Assembly: GCF_963678635.1 (NCBI RefSeq)
Contig: NC_087069.1
Span: 43,662,688 to 43,726,687, forward strand
Length of the DNA stretch: 64,000 nucleotides
From: Symsagittifera roscoffensis
Lineage: Eukaryota; Xenacoelomorpha; Acoela; Convolutidae
Direction: 5' to 3'
A model generated the notes under the pieces. The model was not told where the DNA came from. It did not search any database and saw only the letters and a list, made by a program, of their open reading frames with translations. This document shows, piece after piece, positions 33,942 through 46,300 of the stretch (position 1 is its first letter; each line of letters starts with the position of its first letter). The position numbers and the translations under genes were made by a program.

Positions 33942-34970
33942 GGTAAATCAATAGAGGATCATCCCGAATTGCCAGTAGAGCGGCCAGAGAGAACAATCTT
34001 GAAGAAAAGCGGAGGGATGCCAATGGAAGTAATGCTCAAGTCAGAAATAGTGAGGGAAACACTAAAGGCGAAAAGTTACGATCTCAAGCAGGTAGAGACG
34101 GGAAATGAGAAGATAGGTGACGAGCTGAGGAGATTAAGTGAGAGTTTAGCAGAAGATAGACCCGTTGTCCAGACCAATGATAAAGACGAACCAGAAGTCT
34201 CAATACTGAGAAGAGATGAGGCAGCGTATGGCGAGGACTCGTTGAAAGAAAAGCAACCCCGATGGCAAGGGTGTCGTGCAGTCACTAGTAGAGAAAGTCC
34301 CGGAAGAGAAACTAAGGCGGACCATGGTTCGAAAGAAGAAGGTGAAATTCAACGAAGGGACCGAACACCTTGGATTGGATCAAGAGTCCGGGGAGTGGGC
34401 CACATCAGAAGAAGAGGCTGAAGAAGAGAAATTGTCCGGGGAGTCCGATGAAGGGGATGAAGACTCACAGAAGAGCAGCAATGATCAGGATAGTCTATGC
34501 ATGATATTGGCAGAAGAGAAAATGAGGAACCGTGACAGGGAACTACAAACTGACCCTTCCTCAGGAACAGACAGTTTGGATCAGCAAGAGGTGTGCGGAA
34601 GTGAAGAACTTGAGAAAATTGCAGTATCAAGGAAACCGTTCAGGGAGCTATCGTGCAATTCAAATGTCAGAACAAACCTGGTGCCGGTGATGACAGGAAA
34701 ATCTTGAGAAGGATAGTTTGCGTCAAACTGAAGGATGATATCTACAGTCCCGGAGAAATGAATGGTCAAATAATGGCATTGAAGGAACACGTCAAGGCGA
34801 AATACAGGCTGTCATATGTGATACGAGCTCAGAAAAATGACAAGATGACGAGCAATCTCTCCAAATTGATTCAGACAGGAGTCAAAGAGAAAGGGGATCT
34901 GGAGGAAGACAGTTACAAAATCTTGAGCCAGTTCTACAAAGAGAAGAAAAATTTATTGTATCACACAGCT
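33942..34970 (+). pseudogene. Long acidic spacer between RNase H and integrase
   Basis: About 330 codons of charged, low-complexity sequence (runs such as SEEEAEEEKLSGESDEGDED) separate RNase H from the integrase zinc domain. Ty3/gypsy elements usually have a much shorter connection. The same spacer is present in copy 2 (about 62.4-63.4 kb, for example SRKPFRELSCNSNVR in both), so it is a family character. It is broken here by frame changes near 34276, 34660 and 34975. Confidence 0.75.
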
Positions 34971-36012
34971 GATGGTGTGGGTGGTAGCCTGCAGAAGAAA
35001 AGATGAGGAGAAAATACTACAAAAGCACAACCTCATCATACTACCACAGCTGTACCAGACAGAAGTGTTATTCAGATCGCACGACCAGATGGGACATCGG
35101 GGGATAGACAAAGTACAACAAAGAATACTACACAGGTTTGACTGGCCAGGGTTAAGAAAGGCTTGTGAAAGGTGGGTGAACGCATGCCGGGCGTGTTTAC
35201 AAGTGAAAGACCCAAGTAGGATGAAATTTCCACTCAAGTCCGTAGAGAGCTCGGAGTTTAACGAAGTTGTGCAGATAGACCATCAAAAGATCTGCATGAC
35301 AGACTCGGGATAATCAAATACTGGTCATAATAGACCACTTCACGAATTTGGCAGCAGCGTCCCATTGGATATCACGACATGGTTGTCCGATGACACTTCA
35401 GTCGGACAACGGGAAAGCCTTTGTGGGGGACTTGACAAAGGAATTGATGAAGAGGTCACATATTGCTCAAGCACACTCCACAACCTACCATACTCAGACC
35501 AACGGGCTGGTAGAGAGACAGAATAGAACGCTGGTGAACATGCTCAGGGTGTATTGCTCGAGAGACATGACGGACTGGGTTAAGTATCTGCCGCAAGTGG
35601 TAGGGGCGTATAACAGCACGCAACACTCGACAACAGGAATCAGTCCCTTCATGATGTTGACAGGCAGGGAAAGAGCGATGCCCCTAACATTCTTTTACCC
35701 AGAGTACGAAGGGAAAAAGACGTCGCCTCAAGCTTATATGAAAGAAGCGGTCAGGAGACAACAGGAGCTAAACGAGCTCTGCAGGAGGAATACGGCGCAA
35801 GCACAAATGAGGCAGCGGAAGAATTACGATGAGAAGATACTTCAAGCGAAACCGTATGCAGTGGGACAATATGTCTGGGTGTTCCAGAATATCATACCTC
35901 CGAAGGGGACGAAGAAGCTACAAAAGAAATGGCGAGGACTGTTCATGATATTGGAGGTACATCAGCAGGGACGGTTCTACCGCTTGAGTACAGGGCGTGC
36001 AGCGCACCATTA
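34971..36012 (+). pseudogene. Integrase of giant element copy 1
   Basis: The HHCC zinc domain is visible (SHDQMGHRGIDKVQQRILH, WPGL, then CRACLQVK). Catalytic residues: Asp in VVQIDHQKI (about 35278), Asp in LQSDNGKAF (about 35404) and Glu in NGLVERQNRTL (about 35512), with about 36 residues between the last two. A TAA at 35311-35313 and a deletion of roughly 15-20 codons relative to copy 2 lie between the first two acidic residues. A GPY/F-like module (KKWRG-FMILEV, GRFYRLSTGRA) closes the domain. It would insert the element into host DNA. Confidence 0.9.
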
Positions 36013-36680
36013 AAATCTGAAACCTCACGTCCCATCCCTGGAAGACTGGTGTGTACCGCCGAACATGGAAGGACTTGAGTACCTATTGGTAGAGCCAGCA
36101 TGCGAAGTGAACGAGAAAGGCACCAGAGAGAAGAATGATGGCAACGAAGACGTGAGCATGGATGATAATGAGAAGATAGATGCAGACTCAGATGCAAGGT
36201 CCTTTGCGGAAGAAGATTGGAATGATCCAGAGCAGAGTGAGGTGCCGAAATGGACGAAACCAGACTTTCCGAGGACAGCAGAAACAAGGACTGGCAATCG
36301 CAAGCGGACAGGCATGAGATACAACAGGTACGGGGATGACTTCTTGATAGATAAAATACAACCTGATGAGATGAGCGAAGAGTTAGTAAGTGTGGGCGAG
36401 TTGGTAGCCGATGACGAATGGCAAATCATCAACGACAGTGAAGACTACTTGCAGGAGGATTACTCGATACCTGAACAGGAAACAGATCTGGAGCAGATCG
36501 AAATAGAAAGGAGGGAGAACACGAACCTGAGGGTACTGGAATGGATGCGTGATCTCAAGAACAAGGGGGATGAAGAGCAGAGTATCCAACAGGTCGATGT
36601 CTCAGCGGAGAAACTTGTGAAGACGAAAGACCCACTCTTCGGTTGGACAGCAACCGACAGGCTGCTCGAGGTACCACCAG
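36013..36680 (+). pseudogene. Acidic post-integrase region
   Basis: After the integrase the same ORF continues through an Asp/Glu-rich stretch (MDDNEKIDADSDARSFAEED; RRENTNLRVLEWMRDL). Copy 2 has the same region at about 60.75-61.28 kb with matching blocks (RKRTGMRYNRYGDDFLIDKI). No domain is recognised. It links integrase to the macro-like domain. Confidence 0.6.
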
Positions 36681-37420
36681 ATAATTTAGACTCGGCATCA
36701 TCGACGGGGATGTCGATAAATATTTTTGTCCGTGGAGTGGGGGTAGGACTTACCCACACCAAAAATTTGATGATAAAGAAGTTCAGGGAAGTCAGAGAGA
36801 CCAACGGACTGGAATTGGACCAGGAGGAGGCTGAGCCTACCATAGGGCGAAATTTCAAGACAAAATTTGAAATATCTAATGAATATTCAGAGAACATCCT
36901 GATCACGAACAGCGAATTCATCTTGTCAGACCGGACAAGTGCGATCTGCATAACGGCAGATCTGAGCTTCAAATCGTGACTAGAGGCCGACTTCAAGAGA
37001 GAGTATCAGAACGTGGAGTTTCTATTTGGGCAGAGACCGGGGCTGGGAGGAATGGCTGCGCTTCCTCCATCGGTTTCACAAGTTCCGGGTAAATACTTGT
37101 GCTTCTTGGTAACAAGGGTCAACGAAAGGAACACGATAGACCCCGAGCACGTGACGTTGGCAGTAACGAGGCTGAGGGACTTCATGTTCGAAAGAGGTAT
37201 AATGGAGGTCTCCATGACGGTCTATGACCCAAACAGGGGCAAGTTTTATTATGGGACTTTTATGCCATCCTACACGCGGTCTTTGCAGAAACGGTGATAA
37301 CGGTACACCTACACAAGAAGTACTACTTGAGTATCGCCTGAGTTTCGAGCGGACATGGATGTCTCGATTTAGGTGCAAGGGGACACGAGTCAGGTACACG
37401 GGGACATGAGTCAGGTAGAC
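36681..37420 (+). pseudogene. Macrodomain-like region at the end of ORF1
   Basis: From about 36830 the frame follows the OARD1/Poa1p-type macrodomain layout: a beta-strand AICITAD (family SLAHCVSAD), a helix LEADFKREYQNVEFLF (family IAxxFKxxF), GLGGMAALPP then KYLCFLVTRVNERN (family xIYYLVTKxxxxxKP), VTLAVTRLRDFMFERG (family LxxSLxxMRxHC), MEVSMTVYDPNRGKF (family MPxIGCGLD), then the final VF..T-I helix and strand. Glycine-rich ligand loops are replaced, so ADP-ribose binding is doubtful. A TGA at 36977-36979 (CGA in copy 2) and a frameshift near 37245 break it. The domain call rests on pattern recall. Confidence 0.6.
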
Positions 37421-37833
37421 GGATATTAATGTAATTGGCATGACAATTAAATCTTAGAGAGGTAATGGTGCTAAAACATGAAATGAATCTGCATTAATTG
37501 GATTATTTTAGTAAAAAATTGGTGGAATAATGTTTTAAACACAAAAATGGGGAGGGGGCTTAGGTTAGGCACAGGACTACTAGGTCGAAAAACTGCATTT
37601 TTTTTTCAGATTGATTTGCAAAATTGAGTTGACGACCTATAGCCGCACTTATTCAAAAAGAAGAAAGAAGGTCTTGAACAAGTTCACGACCAGCAGCATT
37701 GAAGGGAAACATTTCTCACGTATCAAGTGAGGAAAAGGTAATTCTCAAGTTGGTTGGTAAGATACTTCTGAAGTTGGTTGGTAAGGTACTTCTCAAGTCG
37801 GTTGACACGTGAGATCATCTGAAGATTGTGACG
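37421..37833 (+). promoter_or_regulatory. Inter-ORF region: acceptor-like site and tandem repeats
   Basis: No gene. It contains TTTTTTTTCAG followed by ATTGATTTG at 37600-37618, conserved in copy 2 at 59717-59735. About 130-200 bp later are 20-28-bp tandem units (TTCTCAAGTTGGTTGGTAAG and variants, about 37738-37803) just upstream of the ORF2 ATG at 37834. Copy 2 has the equivalent repeats at about 59563-59625. This suggests a spliced or internally started mRNA for ORF2. Confidence 0.55.
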
Positions 37834-38914
37834 ATGGCGGATTGCTTTTGGAAATCCATGCCTGCAGCGCTCAAGAGGCCTACGCTCGATGAACTATACA
37901 AACGCTTGAGGGATCTGGACTACATCCAAGTCGATGAGAGGATGGCGGTGATGTTGAACGCGATCCTGCAGTTAGAGGCGCAGGGTGAATGTAGGGAATC
38001 AGCGACAGAAGCTGTCTTGATGGTTGGCTACCCGACGGAGGGGATATCCAATCAGGAGCCGACCAGATGGTTATCCTGGAACGTGGATGGAGGCGTGAGG
38101 GGATTCGACTTGGCGAGAAATCCTGGCTTAAGCAATAACACGGAATATGGCGCGGGAGAATTTCCACTCCCCGCCAGACCGCCAGTAGCTTGAAGAGGGA
38201 ACTAGAGAGGGCACAAAGGGAAAGAGACAACGAGAACCTTGACAGGGATGGCGCGAAACTCGAGAGAGACCAGGCAACCTGGAAAGAGATCAGGCGATCC
38301 TCAAGAGGGATCAGGCGAACTGTGAGCGGTTGAAGTGGGAGATGGAGAAGATTCAGAGAAGACAACGAGAGCTCGCGAGACAGAAGGAAAAGAGGAAAAG
38401 GACGACGGAACCAGCCACCACAGCCCTGAGTCACGAATGGAGGTGGACGAGTTCCTAGGCCCAGTGGCCGATTCAATTTAGACCGGTCGGCCCAGGAGCA
38501 CATGAATTAGGGGCTGGAGGTATGGATACCACCCGAGGCGTTGCCCTCTGGACACAGTCTGGATACGCAATCGATACGGCCATTGATGGCGGTCACGTTC
38601 CCGGGGTATACCCCTAGTTCGACCACAAGTAGTAGCCAAGTCGGGTCGAGTTCATCACGTCTCAAGGAACTACACGATAGGTTACAATCGAGAGCCCGTG
38701 ACGATCCGATGAGAGAAGAGCGACCTCCTACTTGGAGGGACCATTCAGTTAGGAGTGTGATAATCGCGAGCTACAAGAAGAATAAGGATGGCGCATATCA
38801 CAGGCACTACCGACTGGACAGGACGGCAGCACAGCACCCAGGAAGGACTGTTTCTATGACGCGGCTTGGGCTGAATACTTCACTCAACCCAAAATACCGG
38901 AGGGTGCGGTTCAC

Positions 38915-39400
38915 TTGATTATAGGCGACAGCTTGATACGGAAGCTGACGCGAATCCAATCACACTGGCAGGTTGCAGTCTTGAGTTTTTCTGGAACTGC
39001 GACGCTGCAGATGTTGGCGTCCCTGGAGATGTTGGATATGGTAAAGATGTACACGGTCACTTTGATGATGGGGACCAATGACGTGTCTAGAGGAGAGTCA
39101 AGGAAAGTGATGAAGTTGCACGAGAAGACGAGTTGAATCCTTCAGGAGCTGAGAATTTGTTTCGATCCCACGATACTCATCATCTGTACGGTCCCATACA
39201 ACATGAAGTTTGACCAACATGCGATGGAGATGAATGAGAAGCTGCGAAATATTAACGAAGAAATCAGGCAGATTCAGCAAAGAAGCGTGCTCCCCATGAG
39301 ACTGCTAGATGTGGCCGACCTGATGGAACATTCCCTTCCGGACAATCCATCCTCGGACGGCATCCACTTTGATACACACAAGGGAACGGAGTGGCTGAAT
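38915..39400 (+). other. SGNH/GDSL-hydrolase domain in ORF2, copy 1
   Basis: LIIGDSLIRKL (Ser block, GDS codons about 38924-38932), LMMGTNDVSRGE (block III GxND, about 39071-39082) and SSDGIHFD (block V DxxH, about 39353-39370) occur in the right order and spacing for an SGNH hydrolase of about 150 residues. Between them are helices with the pattern expected. A TGA near 39134 breaks this copy. Esterase domains of this fold are known from ORF1 of CR1-like LINEs and from the capsid or spike of some viruses; in an LTR element it is unusual. Confidence 0.8.
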
Positions 39401-40189
39401 GGTGTCTTCCAAAGGCACATAAACCTGCTAGAGTCGGGCCTGCTGGAAACGGCCCAGTTTACCTTTGGTCCACCCCCGATACCTCCAGCCGAGACCACTA
39501 TCCAGCCGTCTGGGAGCGAGAGTTGATTCGAGAGATAGTTCGAGGAGTATCCGGACCAGACAACCAGGATCCACACCGATGGAAGCCGAGGAGGCGGAGT
39601 CATCCACACCCAAGAGTTCGTTGGTGTCTTCGGTAGGGTGTCTTCGGTAGTGGTGGTAGACAACAAGAGGGTGCAGAGACCGGCAGAGGCGAGTAAAACG
39701 CGATATTCGGAGTGGGTAAAAGAGTTGGATCTGGAGGATCTGGAAAGCAGAAAGGAATTGGCAGAGGTCCTGGGGCTCAAGGACGTGTCACACGAGGACT
39801 TGAGTCGACACCACTGTGTAGATTGTTTGAAGGCCCACGAGGCACACTTCTCGAGATCGAGGACAATGGAGACAGCAGACTTGACTGGGATCCCGCTGAA
39901 GTCGGTAATGGGACCAACCAACTACAGACCACTCAAGCAGCTGGGGAGTCCGAGACTCATTGTGGAAACTCCCAAAAATCGGACATGCATAGTCCGAATC
40001 AGGGTGGCAACTCCCGCGCAGTTAAGAGTGGTGGAGAAGCTGCTTGAGCCGAGAGACATGGGGCTTCCGGATGCCGCGTACGAGGGTTCCAAGCCTGCCG
40101 ATGATCAAAGATATGTTAAGCCCTGCGGAAGCTCACAGTTGGCCAAGACGTTGGCAGTTTATGATCGATCAGACCCGGGAGCGGCAAGA

Positions 40190-40380
40190 GTAATTATCGT
40201 GGCGGGCTCGGATTTCGAAGGGACGTCCCCAAAAATAATTTGGCCGGTAACCTTAGTGTATTTGCTTCCTGGTTCGGAGTTAAATCAGATGCTTACCCTG
40301 GTGGTGGCGATCAATTCGGAGATGCCTTGCGAGCCGGAGCTACTGCTTTTTGCAGTAATGAACGATCACTTGCATGCGGC
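40190..40380 (+). other. Possible second, degenerate SGNH-like segment
   Basis: VIIVAGSDFEG followed about 50 residues later by LLLFAVMNDHLHAAG (GMNDHLHATG in copy 2) resembles SGNH blocks I and III, but the nucleophile block reads GSD rather than GDS. It may be a second, altered SGNH fold or coincidence. Confidence 0.35.
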
Positions 40381-43300
40381 AGGGCTACTAGAGCACCTGA
40401 AAGGTGAGGCACCAACGCCAAAGAAGATCTGGGAAGCGGTCCAGACGTTGTTCGCTGCAATGAATGAGGTGCAGGAATCGGTGGTTTCTCGATTCGGACC
40501 CAGGACAAGAGTGGCATTCACGACGTCCCCGGGCTAGGCGAGTATGCCGCCTGCTTTACAGTTCGTGTATGCCATGTTGATCTTGATAGCGGAAGGTAAC
40601 GCGTGGCGGGTACTGATAGCTGCCCCTAATCGCGAGCTAGAGGCGACAAACTTGAGGCTTCTGAAGTAAGAACTGGCAGCGGCATGGGCGGATGTGTCTC
40701 ATGCCTGAAGGCAATTCTATGAACTGGTGGATATCCTCATATTACTGGACGAGGTCCTCTTACTTGAGATCTCGAATCTCGCTCGGCAGTTGAAATTCAA
40801 TCCAGAAATAAGGAACAATCACCCAATAATAGGCCACCTGACAGCGAGTCTGTGGTTTCGAGGCATAGATTCGGCCATCACGAGCTCCACCAGCAAGGCG
40901 ATGGGACCAAGCAATAAAAAGGAAGAACGTGGCTGAGGCCGAGAAACAATTGGAAGCAATGGCACACCGTCTAACACAAGAGAGAGGCAGGTGGCCATTC
41001 CTGACACCAAGTCCTGAGAATGCTACGGACAAGACGCGGGAGAGTGCACCACTCCTCACCAAGCAGATATGGGAGTTTCTTGAGGGGCAACTAGAAGTGG
41101 CAGAGAGCAGAGACATGACGGTAGGAAGATTTGTCACAGCGGCGAATGAAGTCACCGTTGGGGGATTCTGGAGGGAACACGCGAAGGGTGATCTGAAGAC
41201 GAAGAAGAATCACGAGATCTTGAGGTTCTTGAGCCCTTGTTGGGGGAAGAGGTACATGGCTGGAGTGTTTTATGCGAAAGATACCATCTTCGACCCGTTC
41301 GTGCAGGAATTGCTGAACATGCCCATAAATCTTTTGTTCGCCCTGTACTTGGTCTACCCCAGGTATCTGTTCAACATGGGCCCGGCCTACATGTTCAGTA
41401 GGGGTGTGGAAACACTACGGATTGACGGATATTTGACACTAGTGCTCTTGACCCACGGAGAACTAACAGTTTTTCATCGATTGATGAAATATGGAGAGCC
41501 TCTGTCGATGGGGAAGACTCACCCAAGCGCGGAAACCTACTCGTATTAGTGCACGGCCAGACTGAAGACGTTGTTGGTGGAGCATGTCTTGATGCAAAAT
41601 CGACACCTGACAGGCGAGGAAAAGAATCTCAAGACGAAAGAGGAGTTGGAGGAGGGGAATGGAGGCATGCCTCTCTTGACTGATCTGTGTCTGGCCATGA
41701 GATCTGACCCACTAGGGATGATCAGGGGGCTTGGTGAGGTCGTGACCTGCATCTATGGGCCGGCGGTGACATACGCCTTTCCTGACCCACTCGTGGCGGC
41801 ATACCAGAACTCAGTGGTACACGTGAGCTTGATAAGTGTTCTAGATGGGACAGCGCTGAACTGGTGCAGACAGGAAGAATTGAGGATACGGATGAGCGAC
41901 ACGGTGTTCAACTTCCGGGGGGCAGTTACAGTGCAGAATGGGGGAGGGAACGTGAGGGTCCCATAGAGGTCTACCACAAGTTCTGGAATTTGAATCCCCT
42001 AGCAGCAGATAAGCAAGAGATCTTGAGAATCCCGGTATGGAAAGGAAGTTTTGACCTGGTGAAGTGAGAGCTGGAGATGATACTTGAGCGATAAGTTCTG
42101 CCCACCACTGTCCCAGAGTTCCCGATAATCAGAAGAATGACCCTGGGGATGAATAGCCCACTGGTGGTCCCATCCCTACACTCGAGAGTCACGGTGGAGA
42201 AGCAACAGAAAGAGTTCACGGACGGTTGGAATCCCTTGTTTATTGGGTACTCAGCCGCAGTTTATTTTGACACGTGCGAAATCAAGATCAATTCGTGGAC
42301 GACACAAGCGAAAAAGATGAGAGGTTCGATGCCCCCGAAGTTCGAGGTTCGGGATATCTTGAGAACGCTCGAGCAGGTTAGGCTGGAGAACATGCTGCCG
42401 GTTTGGGATGATGGAAGAATGATCGTGGAGGAGGGACAAAATGCCTTGAAAGATGATATGAAGTTCGCCACGAGGAAATATCGAGCACCCTACGGGCTGG
42501 AGCAACTGGAGATGAAGCAAGAGGAAAAGGAGCTAAATGCGGCAGGTCCTTTATATGTAGCCCTCACGGAGTACAAAAAGCAGGACCCAGCTACACCCTC
42601 ACCCCTATCGGTGGGCACCCCTGGAGACAAGAGAAGCGGTCCCGTTGAGAATAGGTTCAGAGATGCGTTTGAGAGAAATCTAACTGAATCAGAAGAAGGA
42701 GAGAGTATGGATGAGACTCTCAGTGAAGCAGGGGAAGAAATGGAGGTGGGGAATACGCCTGAGCAGAACCCGGCTGAAAGGGATTTCACCACACAGGAAC
42801 TGCTGCAGGACTTGGGTGGAGACGATTGGGCGAACACAGCCACACCACCCCTAAAATCATCCCCTCGCAAAGACCTGGAATTGCCCTTGATGAGCGAGAC
42901 TTCCAACATGGGGATGAAGTTCTTGAGCGCTGAAGAAAGCAAGAAAAACGCTTTTGAAGGCAACAAATGGATGTTCCTGAGCACTCTGGATGAGAAAGCG
43001 TGACGAGAGTTCTTGAGCGAATTCAATCAGAAAGTGAAGAGCGAGATTACGCTGGAAGACTTCAAGGAGGAGTTATGGGACACGGTGGTGAAGTTCGGAG
43101 AACCTGTCTTGATGGGTACTGGATTGGATGGGAAAGCAAGAGAAGAGCTGTCGAGCAAGATGATCAAACTGAGGGAAGAAAAGCGGAAGACCGAAGATGA
43201 CGCATGTAAAGACAGCTCTACTCTACACAAAAAACTGATGATAAAATGATTAAAATTGGAAGGGATGATAAGAGTAAGACTAGTAATATGATTAAAGATA

Positions 43301-46300
43301 CTAATATCCTTAAGGCTCGAGAAGGAGGGAGGCAAGAGTTGGAGAGGCTGGACCGGGATAAAGAAGTCGAATCGGTGATGATAGTGGCAACGCCCCCAAG
43401 TAGAGGGATAAGGTCTCGGAAAAGGAGAAGAGAGACAGAAGAGTTGAGTAGTCCCTCGAAGGATGCGGTCTCTGAGAAGAATCTGAAGGAGACGGCTCCC
43501 ATGGTTTTAGAGCGGTGGAAGACAGCAGCTTAAAAGGGCAGCTCCGCACCAAGGAAGCTAACCTAGGTGATGAAGGGAATGGAAGTCTCCACGAGCTCAG
43601 CAACGGAGGAAGACTACCGACCTCAGAAGGCAAACACCAAAAGGGGTTCGACGAGTGGACAAACATGGGAAGTAGACGTTAGCAAAGAATGGCTCTCGAT
43701 GAGGAACCAGGCCACGGGGAAGCGGGTAGCTAGCGATCCTCTTGAGAGAAATGCGACGAGAAACACCGCTCGACCTTGGTGGATGGCTCTGGAGACCATG
43801 AAAGAACTGGAGGATTGCCTGAAGAAACTCGATTGTGGTGTGTCCCGCAAGCGGCGCAATTGGGCGCAAGCGGCCCAAAAAGCCGAGATTAACAAGTTAG
43901 AGTTGGGGAACCAGCTGAAACGAACTTGGCAAAATCTGCTGCGGAAATACTTGGAAGAGGCAATGAGAAGAGGCATTGATGGCAAACCCTTTCGTCAGGA
44001 CGGCAGGACAACTGCTGTTCGCATGGAGCCTGGTGGGAATAGAATTAGAAGTGTTGACCTCACATGAGTAGTTGAAGCTGGGCAACAAGAGTCTAGAGGT
44101 TTATCAGATGCTGGTACAGCATATCGCCAGAGATAATTCAGGTTTGAGTCTAGCGAGAAGAAAAGATGCCACTTGTTTCTTGAGGTGGATAATGTCAGTG
44201 ATAACCAACAATACCGTCCAAGTGTGTCATCAGAAGGCCATGGGGAGCAAAATTATGCAGAGGAGAGTCTCCACGGTCATACTGAACGTGTACCAGATTA
44301 CGGGGATCGAAAAGGAAGATGACTCCAGGCAGTCTCTAGAGAACCGCGGGAAACTTGACGAAATACGGAGAGTCTACAACAAGAAGTTCGAAGAGGGGCA
44401 TAACGTGCATCGCAATTTAGTCCTGGCTGGAGACTACTCGAAACCCAACAGACGGGGGGAATACCAGTATGTACCTGCAGGTATGAGGATAGCATATAAC
44501 CCTTTCATGGATTCAGAGGCCGGGAATGCCCACAAGTACATTGAAGTGACAGATTTGTTGAAGTTTTGTACAGAGAAGATGATTGAAATTGGCCCAGCGG
44601 AAAGGGAGAGACCGAGCCTAGGTCTGATACTTGAGAAGATGTCAGAGGTGATTAGCGTACCACGCTGAAACAAGAGGGTGGAACTGAAGATAGGAAATGG
44701 AAATGGCATGCTGGTCACGAATCTGGGAACGGTTGGAAGTTTCTGAGGCCTTCTTGGTGCCCACATCCCCATGCAAACCTGATAGAAGAAGTCACGGAGC
44801 GATTAAGACTGTCGCCGACGAAGGATGAAGATTTGGGACCTCTGAACGTGATACACAAGCTGATCCTACCCCATAATAAGGAGCCGGGAGAAATAATGAA
44901 CAAGCTAGAGAAGTCAATGAAGAAGATGGAACCCGGTAGTTGTCTCGATCTGGCATCTGGAAGTGGAGAACATTTTTGCGATGGACGATCATGTGTCTGG
45001 ATACAGTCCTTTCAGAGAAAAGATCTATCCACTTGGTTTGGCGACATCACCGAGAAAGAGAAGAGTGAAGTGCAGATAGTGGCTGAGTGTTACACGAACA
45101 CTACAGTAAATATAGCAACAGCATTGGGGTTTTTCTCAAGGATGTGCAGTTTACAGTCGCTGGGGATGCTGGAGTCCGAACACCACTTGGTAACAGCGTT
45201 GAGAGTAGACTCATGGCCTGGAGCGCTGCAAATAACCCAGAAGCATATCAGAGGATGGAAGATTGGTAAAGAGGCGGAAATGGGGTTTCCCGTGAGTGAA
45301 GCTTACAGTTTGCCAGTGAACGCAAAGTCCCTAATGGGATCAGTCATGGCCAACATGTGTGGAAGCCACTACCCACTGCACATGGCGATGATGGAGGTAT
45401 CCAGCCGGAGGATACTGATTGACAAAGCCTTCTCGGTGCCCAGATGCGTACGCCTGGCAAGAATGTCGCATCACTCGCACAGACTGTTGAGGAAGATTCT
45501 GGGGACTGTACCGGTGGAAAAGAGAGATAACTTGAGTGAGATCTTGGGGGAGGAACTCTTGAGCCTGGAAGGTGAGAACACGAGTGACTTCGAGAGACAA
45601 AACACGATCGGGAAACCGACAAGCAGCACACCAGCACTGGAGGAGAATGATGTGACGCACGAAAAAATTATGGATTTGAAAGCTCTGCTTGAAGCATCAG
45701 GAGAACGCAACCTCCGGAGTATAAACCTCACACATGGGGAATGCCCGTGCCACTGCCTGGCTCAAACGGTTTGGTATCCGGAGCAATCAAACCTCTGTCT
45801 GACATGGGACGTGAAAGAAATTAGGTCAATCGGGTTACCTGATCATCGACAGAAGGTGACTCTACTGGTAGTGAGTTCAATACCGGCGTTGCGATGGATG
45901 GAAGAAAATATAACGAAATATCGAGAGTCGTAGACACCAACAGCGGAATCGATACACGCTATTGATTATAACAGGAGGCTCGAGTTGTTTCAGACTGCGT
46001 GCAAGGTATCCGCTATACCAATGGAGGTCAGGGACGTGTGGAGTCGCATAATGTTCTTCCCATGGTTTCGAGCGACATTGACGTCTTGGTTATACGCGGT
46101 GACGAAGGATCACATGAAGAAACATCAGAAAGAATATCGACAGTTCCTGGCTGAGATAGGGCCGAAAGCCTTCAAGAGACCCTTATTGACCTATCGTAAT
46201 TTAATCACGACGGGTTGGAAAAGAGCTAGTCGGGTGTCTAGAGTTAACACCAAGGCGAGGGAGTCATTATTGGTGGAAGACTTGGCGAAGAACGCGAGTT

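Noticed and set aside
38068..38130. WLSWNVDGGVRGF in ORF2, resembling the start of an AP endonuclease
   Set aside because: None of the later endonuclease blocks (GDFN, SDH) follow; a short chance match.
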